From contig NC_082692.2 of NCBI RefSeq assembly GCF_949987515.2, forward strand, positions 91,955,488 through 92,019,487: a stretch of 64,000 nt of DNA, read 5' to 3'. A model generated the notes under the pieces. It was given only the letters and a program-made list of their open reading frames with translations, was not told the DNA's origin and made no database searches. Below, piece after piece: positions 55,306 to 64,000 of the stretch. Both the position numbers and the translations under genes were made by a program. Each line of letters opens with the position of its first letter. Position 1 is the first letter of the stretch. The DNA comes from Delphinus delphis. Taxonomy: Eukaryota > Chordata > Mammalia > Artiodactyla > Delphinidae.

Positions 55306-55868
55306 TGCATGGAGGAAATGGTACTTTTTAAATGGATATTATTTGGTAGAATAATAGTAAATTTGTTGGGTGCCTGGTCCCCACGTTACCTCCTTGGGAA
55401 ATCATTAAAGGAAGAGAGGCACCTCCTCCATGAGCAGGAGCAAATTCACAATTCCCCACTACTTGCTCCTAATTATTCCCTCAGTAAAGTCCAGGAATAT
55501 GCAAGTGGCACAAAAGGCAAGGCTCTTTTCTTTTCTGTAGTCATTCCAGCAGTTCCAATGGAATGAGTACAGAAGAGGCTACACAGGAGCAGATGTTTCA
55601 GGAAATGCTGTAATTTGCCAAAGAGAAAAAATCAGCTAATGAGAACCAGCTCATGGTTCTGACCTGCCTGTGAGCAACTGTATACTCACTGGTCGGTCAT
55701 AGCAGCCAATGGAATGATGTCTTCTCAGAGGAAATAACTCACCCCCCGCTGTAGAGAATCTGCATACAATGGAACTCTCCCATCCCAGAACCCAGAACAG
55801 TCTATGCTTAAATTGCTTGACTGGTGAGAACCAAACCTTTTCCCAAAACAAGGCAACATCATGAAGCA
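55306..55868. other. Unassigned
   Basis: Rest of a 140-codon chance frame and unique sequence. No domain or splice context supports a gene. Confidence 0.45.
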
Positions 55869-55869
55869 G

Positions 55870-56060
55870 ACAGAACACAGGACTGAGAAACAGAAGACAT
55901 AAGTTTCTTCCCTACTTTGGCACACAGCATAATGTGCAACCTTTGATTCACGGAGCCTCTTCTGAGTTCAATTAGCAACATTACTCTCTAAATTAAGAAT
56001 GTTATCACCTTGCACTTACTACTTTACAAGGTTATTTTAGAGATTGGTAAATAATTTTTG
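55870..56060 (+). mobile_element. MIR SINE, decayed
   Basis: 'agaacacaggactgagaaac' (head) and 'tgttatcaccttgcacttac' with 'tttacaaggttattttagag' (3' half) are in MIR order. Confidence 0.5.
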
Positions 56061-57878
56061 TTAACATTTTTTATACCTTGCAAAAACAAAGGATTATAGT
56101 TATGATCCCTATATTTTGGAAAAACATAGTGTGTGGTTATCTTGTTTAAAGATGAGGAGAGGACTTTTTTCCTCCAGAAACACCAATCCCACATCTTTCC
56201 TGGACTTTAACATAACAGGAAGGTGTCAAAAAGACCATCTTGAATTTTCAAGTGACTACAAGTGAATGAAATACAAGTTTTATATTGTGTATCTTGATTC
56301 ATTCATTCAAGAAATAGACATTGCCTATCTACCGTATGCATTTTAATATAAAGATCTATTGCTGTACCACAGATTCAGAAACAGATTAGAGGTGGGCCAG
56401 CCACTTGGGTAATCCAAGCAATATCAAATAGGGGAAGCTGAAATATAGTCTTTGTGGCACTAAATTATTATAAATGTAATAAGATAAAGAACACGTGTTT
56501 ACCAGAACTCCAATTAGGGCAAAAATATATATGGCTGGAAACAATTACTTACTAAACTGCTTTGGATGTTCTGTGAGACCCTACAAAGGTGCATCCAAAA
56601 TGACTACATTCCAAATCTGAACGAAGTGAGTTCAAGAGAATGGGAAGATAACTAGAGACAGTGAGAACAAACAACTCTTTTGAAGAGTTCTGCTAAAAAG
56701 GGAGCAGAGTAATGGGGGATGGTCAATGAAGACTGATGTAGGATCAATATGCTGTAGTTGTTGCTACTGTTTATTGTTGAAGATGAGAGAAATTTATGCA
56801 ACTCTATATACTTTGATCAGTAAAATAGAAAATAGAAAAAAAAATGGTTGCCTTCAAATAAAGGTAGATGTGAGAAGCTGAGGGCTTGGACTTTGCTAAG
56901 TTTAAAATATATACTTGGGGGCTGGAGATTAGACAATAGAGATGAGGTGGGGGGCTGCTACCAATAGTGATTTTTCTCTACTTTATTTCATATAGTGCTT
57001 AAACTCACTTCGAAATGAACAAACACTTAAGTACATCTACTCAAACAAGCACCAAATTATTGGCCTGTAAGAGATCCCCATGTGTCTTGTTAAGTTGTGA
57101 ATAGTCCTGTTTGAAGGACTACACCATTATAAAGTCGCAAACTATAAGTGAAACAAAGTTCATTCTTTTAGACATTCAATCATATCCATGTTTCTTATAC
57201 TTCTCTAAAACCACTTTAGACAGGACTGATGCCATATGACAATACATGGAAAAAACAATAATGCTAAGGAGACTTGACGTTCTTTGTTCCCCTTTGTCTT
57301 TTAAATTGCTTTTTAACTAAAGAAATACAAATATGAGACATGAAGCTGTTTTGATATAAAGCCCAAAAAGGGACAGAAATATTATTATTTTTATGTTACA
57401 CTAGACATTCCTCCTACAAAAACAGATGATGTCCCAATGATTTGACATTGGAATTAGTAATTCTTTCCCTCCTCCTTCTCCCAGAAAACCAACAAACAAA
57501 TACACAGACCACCAGTCAAACACAAAAAGTGTACAAAACTGAAATTTGCAAATGTCTGAAATAAAGCTCAATCTGGGAAGCAGTCAATGTATTCCCTTGG
57601 TGCAAGTTAATGCTGACTGCCTCCAGCGAGATCCACAACAAAATGAGGCTGAGATTTTAAACACAGAGAACACAAGAATAAGGGGCATTAAACAACCTAG
57701 CTGGTGAGGCAAAATATGCATCACCCCAGTTATGATATGTATTTAAAACACTAAACCAATAAGCCCCACAGTGTTTATACAACCCAGAATCAGAAGAAAA
57801 TGGAATCACCATTATTAAATTTAGGTAAACTAAAACCTAAAACAAAGAAACACAAGAACCTGGAAACCACACTTACTA
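56061..57878. other. Longest repeat-poor block, about 1.8 kb
   Basis: No transposon, RNA or coding frame recognised over 1.8 kb, the longest such stretch in the window. The part 57540-57740 is the least AT-rich and looks the most like conserved non-coding sequence. This is only an impression without an alignment. Confidence 0.45.
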
Positions 57879-57879
57879 T

Positions 57880-57985
57880 TTTAGCTTCTTCTGCACCTTA
57901 TTTGGGAACTTTGTACCCTTGGAAAGTCATTTTACCTCTCCGGGACTAATTTTCCTCTGTGAAATTAAGTTAGATTAGACGATAT
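57880..57985 (+). mobile_element. MIR SINE fragment
   Basis: 'ttggaaagtcattttacctc' and 'ctaattttcctctgtgaaat' are core text only. Confidence 0.42.
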
Positions 57986-58004
57986 TTACAATGCTGAACA
58001 GCTA

Positions 58005-58215
58005 CATAATATAACACAGGGGAGTTATAAAGCCTGGGGTCCAATGCCTGACCTGTCATAAAGTGTTGGGCAAGTCATTTAACCTTCCCTGAGCCTCATA
58101 ATTCCTCATCTATTAAATGGAGACAAATTCACCTGCTCTGCCTACCTTACGTGGCTGAAGATAACTGGATTGAAAGTGGCTAGAGAACTGTAAATGTTAT
58201 ACAATTATAATTAAG
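58005..58215 (+). mobile_element. MIR SINE
   Basis: 'gggcaagtcatttaaccttc', 'cctcatctattaaatggaga' and 'ctaccttacgtggctgaaga' in MIR order. Confidence 0.7.
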
Positions 58216-58344
58216 TAGAAGGATTATGATCAAAACATCTAATAGAAAAGATCTTTCCTTCTTAATTTCCAAAGGTAAAACAAAATGTGATGATTCTACT
58301 GCTCTGAGCAACTTTGGAGCCAATAGCTGAGGAAGTATTGGAGA

Positions 58345-58455
58345 TGCAGTGTGGAGTAATGAGACTCAAGAAGACAAATTCCCACACAGACTCTGTGTGA
58401 CTTCAAGCAAGGTACTTAGTCTGATTTCCCTCAGCTTCCAGATCTCACAGAGCTG
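58345..58455 (+). mobile_element. MIR SINE fragment
   Basis: 'cagtgtggagtaatgagact' (head) and 'ctgtgtgacttcaagcaagg' (core). Confidence 0.5.
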
Positions 58456-58464
58456 GGCAAATTA

Positions 58465-58690
58465 TAATACTTACCATTTACTGAATGCTTAATACTTGCC
58501 ATGCATTGCTCTTCACATACCTTCCTTCTGTTATACCTCAAAATAGCCCTATGAGATAGGTAATATCATCATTCTCATTTTACAGGTGAAGTAACTGGCA
58601 CTGCATGGGGACTTAACTTGCTTAGGGTCACCTGGTGTTCAGTGACAGGCAAACAGTCTGATTTCAGCATCTAAGCTATTGACCTCTAAT
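58465..58690 (-). mobile_element. MIR SINE, near full length
   Basis: 'aaaatagccctatgagatag', 'cattctcattttacaggtga' and 'cttgcttagggtcacctggt' in antisense order. Faces the previous MIR. Confidence 0.74.
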
Positions 58691-58691
58691 C

Positions 58692-58965
58692 AACAGTTCT
58701 CAAACTTTTTGGTCTGAGAACTCAAAAATTACTGAGGAGCCCAAAGAGCTTTTATTCAGAATTATATCTGTTGATATTTACTATATTAGAAATTTAAATT
58801 GAGAAAAACTTTATGAACTCATTTAAAAATAAGAATCATAAACCCATTACATGTTAACGTAAATAAAATATTTTGTGAAAAAAATTACATTTTTCCAAAA
58901 ACTAAAATAATGAGAAGAGTGGCACTGTTTCACAGTTTGGGAGTCTCTTTAATGTCTGGCTTCAT
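58692..58965 (+). mobile_element. hAT-Charlie-type DNA transposon, 5' part
   Basis: Starts 'acagttctcaaactttttgg', the hAT-Charlie terminal repeat style, then 'aggagcccaaagagctttta', 'tcataaacccattacatgtt' and 'gtctctttaatgtctggctt'. The other end is missing, so this is a truncated copy of a longer element. Confidence 0.62.
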
Positions 58966-59738
58966 AAGAGACAGTGAGAGAAATGGATTACCTCCCACCT
59001 CCATGCCCCAGTGGCAATAAAACAAAATAGTATATAAGCAAATGGAAAAGAAACTAGAAAAAGATCATTACAATTATACAAGCACCATTTTAACATTTAT
59101 CTAATAAGCATCTTAAAATTTCTAAATTAGAAGGTCACCACATTTAGTGAATGAAATGGAATAATAATCATAATGAGATTCTAAATTGCATTTTATACTT
59201 CAGTGATAATCCCAGACAAATCAGCCGTTACTGGCAATTACTGATAATTTATTTTTGTTAACAGCCTGAAAAAGTTTTTGAAGGGAAATTAACGATCGAG
59301 AGTTTGATTAGGAAAAAAAAATGTATACGCCTATTTGATTCTAAGAAGGTCTAATACAAATTCTCCTAAGCAGAAGCGTGGTCTAAGCAGGGGAAAGGAT
59401 GACAAATGAAGGACTAATAAAGCAGGGAGACATAGTTTGATTCCTGTGAGAAGATGGGGTTAGAGGCAGCATCTGAACTCAGTACTAAGTGCGCATTCTT
59501 TCTGCACACCTGTGATTTATTTCCACCATTTCCTTCTTCCAGCCACTGCCATGCCATTCCTTCTTTCCATCTATCCCTTTCACTTCCATACTCAAATAGG
59601 GCCAGTCTGCTCTTTATGGTGCCATGAACTTGACATTTCACCTCAGGAAACAGGCAAAAATAATATTCTGAATTCCCTTCCCCATTTGAGCCATCAGGTA
59701 AACCTCACTTAACAATGAGACAATCTTTATTCACTCAT
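58966..59738. other. Unassigned
   Basis: No feature recognised. The 75- and 66-codon frames at 59414-59712 overlap on opposite strands. Confidence 0.45.
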
Positions 59739-59739
59739 T

Positions 59740-60090
59740 TTATTCACTTTATTCATAATGCTTTGTGAATAACGATTATCTGCCTTTATCTCCTTCAGGT
59801 CTTAATGCAAATATCACCTTCTCAGTGAGGGCTTCCAGGGACATCCATCTAAAATTGCAAGCCCCACCAACATTACCTCTTCCTTATTACGTCCCTCTCC
59901 TCTTGTTGTTCTCTAGTTTTTTCTATGATATTTACCACTAGCACATTAAAATTTTCATTTATTCATTTTATTTACTTCTATCTCCCCAACTAAAGTGTAG
60001 GTTCCATGAAGACAGGTATTATTTTGTATGCTTCTCTCATGGTTGAGTCCTCAGCACCTACGATGGATCCTGACACACAGAAATTGATTT
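59740..60090 (+). mobile_element. L2 LINE, 3' end
   Basis: 'tctccttcaggtcttaatgc', 'ccttctcagtgagggcttcc', 'taaagtgtaggttccatgaa' and 'ggatcctgacacacag' in L2 order. Confidence 0.68.
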
Positions 60091-60251
60091 CTGACTTTAC
60101 TGCACATAGCTCCTTCCTTACTGAAGAGAATGTGACAAGCAGAGTCTTCAAATTGGCTGTCCTAGTCAGATTCCCCAGCCGCCTTAATGCCTACAAGCTC
60201 TTTAATGCTAAATAGATAGATGTGAGGAGCGAAAACCACGAAACTCATTTC

Positions 60252-60292
60252 TTGAATGAATGAGTGAGTGAATGAATGAACAAATGAACGTA
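60252..60292. repeat. (GAAT/GAGT)n tetranucleotide run
   Basis: About nine imperfect tetramers ('gaatgaatgagtgagtgaat'). Confidence 0.85.
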
Positions 60293-61060
60293 ACATTCTG
60301 TCTCTGTGGGAAGACAAACAAGTAATTAAGTCATGCACTATGCTCTCGAGGAGCTCATGGTTTACCAGTGACTCTCAACCAGGCACATGTGACAGATGAC
60401 ATTCACACCTGTCAGACAGTTCCACAGCCATGTCCAACATTACAAACTCTGGCAGTAAAAAAATGAACTACTTGTATATGTGTAATTCTCTAGTGTCCTG
60501 TCCTGAAACAACACTCTTTTGCTCCTCCTCAAGAAAGCATTAGGAGCAAGGAATTCAAGAGGGTGAACACTATTTCTACATGGGTAACCCTGAATCTGTT
60601 CTATTTTGTAAAGTAATTTTTCCTAAAATGTAATACTTTCATTGTGATTAGTAATCAATTACTTAAGACATAAATCACAAGTGTTGGCAACATTCCAGAA
60701 TTTTAACTGTGCCTTACAGAACCTCTTGTCTAGAAGACAAGATGAAGAATGTCACTTGAGAAATAAGAGAAGCTAGTTGGCCTATTAGAATATGTAGTAA
60801 GTAATTGGAAAACACTTGGATGATACAGGAAAAATACAGGACATTGTTCTTGAATCTGTCTCAGAATGTGAACTTTTATTCTTCTTTATCTATCCCCCAG
60901 TGCCTCTCTATATGCCTGTCATATACCTGGAACCACAGGGTTTTACAAATAAATAAATAAATCACTGGATGAAAAGCTTCCTTTGCAGAACAAACTAAGA
61001 ATAATGGATTTTTTACTACCTGATATGCCAGAGATTCTAAAGGCCCCCTAACCTACATAG
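60293..61060. other. Unassigned
   Basis: A weak L2-like scrap near 60890-60960 ('gcctgtcatatacctggaac') ends in (AAAT)n. No gene seen. Confidence 0.4.
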
Positions 61061-61064
61061 CTCA

Positions 61065-61500
61065 CAACTCATTCTTCAAGACTCAGCCACTACCTTCTAC
61101 TAAACTCTCTCTCACTTTCCCAACCCAAACCTCATTTTTCCTACCCCTTGATCACATGTTTTATTAGTATCTTCCTTAAGATACCCACCACATTTTACCT
61201 TGTGGAAATCCTTCAATTTCAGCTCCAAAGTCTTTTCATTCCCTGACCACTTCTGTTATCTTGGACTGATTCCTTTGTTATACATACTCATGAAACCATG
61301 TTCTTTTCTTTCAGGGCAGTTATGCCAGCTCTAGTTACACATCTTTCTATAGGAACAATTAATTTGGAAATGTCTCCCCCACTAAACTTTAAGTTGCATG
61401 AGTCTAGTGACCACATATTATTTCAGCATGTACTCCCACCACGAGCATAGTGCCTGGCTATAGTAGCTGCTCTATTAACACCTGTTAAATTAATAAATTA
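61065..61500 (+). mobile_element. L2 LINE, 3' end
   Basis: 'cattcttcaagactcagcca', 'gatcacatgttttattagta' and 'cgagcatagtgcctggctat' are in L2 order, ending at 'cacctgttaaattaataaat'. Confidence 0.52.
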
Positions 61501-62125
61501 ATAATTAATATGTAATTTATATATATGTAGTATCTTCCCTAAAGATTTTAAGCTCCTTATATCTCTCATAACATGTGTTTTATACACATGAAAATGGCTT
61601 AATGAATATTAACATAGGATATAGTTTCCTAAAAGCTGTGTATATGTGCATGAAAATATATATGCATCTATGTGGCAGGGAAAAGAAAAGCGATACATAA
61701 GGAACTAAATGCAGCTTTAAGAATTCATCACTGCTTTCTGTCTTTGGCCTCCATCTTCCTTCAAGAGAATTCTTTTTGTATGTGTGTTCAAACTGAACAC
61801 GTATTTAAACCATTACAAGGTGTTATGCTGTTGACAAAAGAACCTGTTGCAGCCTTTAAAACAACCTCAAACAGGATAACAGCCCTTCGTCACTTAAACA
61901 AAAATCCATTTTTATTGAAATTAAACAGCATTTATCCGAATCTAAAAGAAAAAAATAATAATTCTGCCACAATTGGCAGCTTGGCTGGACCAGTATGTGC
62001 AACATATTCACTGGTAATAGTGGTTATGTAGGATGCCCTTCGGGACCATCATTTACTCACAAGGACATAAACATCACAGCTACTTCAAACACATTCATTA
62101 TTCTGAATACTCCATTTTCATTTCA
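61501..62125. other. Unassigned; 119-codon frame
   Basis: An open frame at 61672-62031 lies in non-repetitive DNA, but I recognise no domain, and the sequence before its ATG shows no promoter or clear splice acceptor. Treated as non-coding. Confidence 0.42.
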
Positions 62126-62126
62126 A

Positions 62127-62340
62127 CTTTTTTTTTTCTCTTTTTTTTGCAGTACGCGGGCCTCTCACTGCTGTGGTCTCTCCCACTGCGGAGCACAGGC
62201 TCCAGACGCACAGGCCCAGCAGCCATGGCTCATGGGCCCAGCCACTCTGCGGCATGTGGGATCCTCCCAGACTGGGGCACGAACCTATGTCCCCTGCATC
62301 GGCAGGCGGACTCTCAACCACTGCGCCACCAGGGAAGCCC
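62127..62340 (-). mobile_element. Short CHR-1-like SINE
   Basis: On the minus strand it begins 'ggggcttccctggtggcgc' at 62340 and ends in a T-rich (antisense A) run broken by C residues near 62137-62140. It lacks a long clean flank duplication (only 'caact' at both sides), so it looks older than the copies at 49032 and 52166. Frames of 63-135 codons on both strands derive from it. Confidence 0.92.
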
Positions 62341-63540
62341 CAACTGTATTTTTTGAGCATGTAATTTTCTTTAAGAAGAAAACATCTTCAGGAGATGACT
62401 AAGTAATCCTTGGACCCTTCAAAGGACAGATGTAATATATTTTAGTCACTTTCTCATGCAATTATCACCCCTTCTCCCAAAAGGCCAAGTCAGCATAGAG
62501 TAAAGGAAGAGATTGGAAAATCCTCCCTGGCACCCTGGCCAGCTGCAGCCACGTGGCCTGACATGTGGTACAGACCAACTATCAACAATCAATTCTTAAT
62601 CCCCTCCTAGGGCTGTTTGGCTGCTTGTCCTGCTCCATAGCTCGCTGTCATAGTCTCCTATGAAACCCTGTGGCATCTAAAAAACAATTCCACACAGGGC
62701 TAGGGTTCTATTCTGGAACACTCTTAAGTGCAAAGTATTTGCATTTGACCCTTTACATGTTCACTCACAGATGCCTCTTTTCATAGCAGAGCATAGGTCG
62801 TGAAATAACCAGGAGATCCAAGTTCACTGGCCAGACTCTGCTGTACAGGCCGGGGGATTATGAGCATGGCAGGTAGCAATATAGGGTCTCCCTCAGTTCC
62901 CCTTCTGCTTTCAGAGGGAGGTGAAGTATATGACTTCAAAGGACTCTTTCAAGAACAGAGAGTGTATGCATTTGGTGGGATCACTGTTTTGATGTGCCAG
63001 TCCTATTTTTCTTTCTGATTCCTCATTGTTGAAAATAGGTAACCCTTTCCTTAGTAAAGAGAATTTGACAAGGATGAGTCTTCAAAGTAGTTAACCCTGT
63101 CAGATTCCTAACCTACCTCCAACTTAGAGAGACTCATAGAAGGAAAAAAAACCAAAAAAAACCCCAACTACATGTGGTATTAAACCAAGAATTTTTAGCT
63201 AAGTGCTATTAAGTATCCATAACGGTGACAAGTGTGTGTTACATGGGGCTGGGGGTAGAGTGTCATTTAAATAAAGATCACAATCCGAGTTCAGAAAGAA
63301 TCAAGAAATGGATTTTTAAATTAATACATGTCAAGCCATTCATGTTAAAGTACTGAACTTTGTGCAACATATGGCCAAATAAGTAAATGCAAGAAGGTAA
63401 GGCTGATACAGTCATGGAAGGAATGAGTAGGAATTAGATTTTGACCTGTGCCTTAAATTTGATAAAAAAGAAAAAATTAGGGAGGAAGTTCTTCCACAAA
63501 CATGCCAATGTTTAGAGATAGGAATGAATAAATATGTGCA
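62341..63540. other. Unassigned, about 1.2 kb
   Basis: No gene or repeat recognised. An A/C-rich low-complexity patch lies at 63142-63166. Confidence 0.45.
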
Positions 63541-63544
63541 ATGC

Positions 63545-63790
63545 TTAAAAGTATGAGCTTTGCAGTTTGGTAGCCTGGTTTCTGATCCTTGTTCTGTCAT
63601 GTAGCTTTTTGTCTTTAGGTAAGTTACTTAACCTCCCTGAGCCTCTAAATTTCCTCATGTGTAAAATAGTGATATTAAAAAGGCCTACCTCAGAAGGTTG
63701 TTATGCGGATTAAATCATATGAAATCACACAAAGTAATACCTAGCACAAAGCAAGTATGCAATAAATGTTAGCTATATTGATAGCACTGT
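63545..63790 (+). mobile_element. MIR SINE, near full length
   Basis: 'tgagctttgcagtttggtag', 'ggtaagttacttaacctccc', 'tacctcagaaggttgttatg' and 'gtatgcaataaatgttagct' in MIR order. Confidence 0.78.
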
Positions 63791-64000
63791 ACATTAATAT
63801 TTGCTGATAACTTATTGTGTACTAATCACCCTTAGGCCCAAGAGATACAAATAAAGTAAAACTATGCCCTTGACCTCAAAAAACTCTCAATCTGAAAATG
63901 AAAGAGACTACTCAATCATTCACTGTGATACATATTGTACTACAGCTATGAAAATAGAAGCACAGAGAATGAATGCCTAACAATGGTTGGGGAGTAGAGA

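Noticed and set aside
55144..55566. 140-codon open frame
   Set aside because: Its first third is the 3' end of an old L1 and the rest shows no domain. A donor-like 'ggtaagtatg' at 55249 is inside the L1 text.
60370..60470. Possible MER5-type hAT element ('accagtgactctcaaccagg')
   Set aside because: Only one terminal-repeat-like phrase is present and the second end could not be found.
62118..62402. Cluster of open frames of 63-135 codons on both strands (also near 49000, 52000-52400 and 14200-14650)
   Set aside because: All are translations of CHR SINEs, whose GC-rich body lacks stops in several frames. They recur with similar peptides at each SINE.
1..64000. CpG island, CRISPR array, operon or bacterial-type features
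   Set aside because: CpG is sparse throughout, there are no spaced direct repeats, and all signals are of a vertebrate nuclear genome.

Overview
The window is nuclear DNA from a mammal. The best fit is a cetacean, with hippopotamus or a related cetartiodactyl as the alternative. Seven tRNA-derived SINEs of the CHR type are present, all with the signature start 'cttccctggtgg'. There are four of the long CHR-2-like form (about 315-350 bp) and three of the short CHR-1-like form (about 210 bp). They lie among 3' ends of cetartiodactyl L1 and a dense layer of mammal-wide relics: MIR, L2, MaLR/MLT1-type LTRs, hAT and Tigger-type DNA transposons, and ERVL. No BovB/Bov-tA (ruminant) and no PRE-1 (pig) element was recognised. 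The DNA is AT-rich, poor in CpG, and has no CpG island.

I found no protein-coding gene, no convincing exon and no intact RNA gene. The longest open frames (148, 140, 135, 134, 134 and 119 codons) are either inside SINEs, inside an L1 or LTR-like relic, or unsupported by any recognisable domain. The window is best read as intergenic or deep intronic sequence. Family names for repeats come from recall of consensus sequences and were not checked against a library, so edges are good to about 10-30 bp unless a target-site duplication (TSD) fixes them.

Layout. 1-1.2 kb: L2/MIR relics and an L1 tail. 1.2-4.4 kb: mostly unassigned, with a Tigger/MER2-like scrap. 4.4-5.1 kb: an L1 3' end containing an expanded AT microsatellite. 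5.1-14.3 kb: a CA repeat, MIRs, a 38-bp tandem duplication and a purine tract. 14.3-15.5 kb: a CHR-2 SINE, a MER/hAT-like element and a 73-nt tRNA-Ile-like relic. 16-26 kb: a dense MIR field with three MaLR-type LTRs and MER20. 26-31 kb: a CHR-2 SINE, LTR-like relics and a long L2. 31.4-34.8 kb: a nested pile-up (SINE, MIR, L2, L1, and a SINE in an L1 tail). 35-44 kb: unique blocks, MaLR LTRs, an antisense L1, and a MIR split by a small DNA transposon. 44.6-46.9 kb: LTRs and a decayed ERVL pol on the minus strand. 47.4 kb: an almost perfect 24-bp-stem palindrome at the edge of a MER relic. 49-54 kb: two young short SINEs, MIRs, an LTR-like element inside a MIR, and an L1 end. 54-64 kb: a 1.8-kb repeat-poor block, MIR/hAT/L2 relics, and a short SINE on the minus strand.

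The most interesting observations are structural: the tRNA-Ile-like relic, the palindrome built by inverted duplication of transposon sequence, and several datable nested insertions. I did not find a new biological system.
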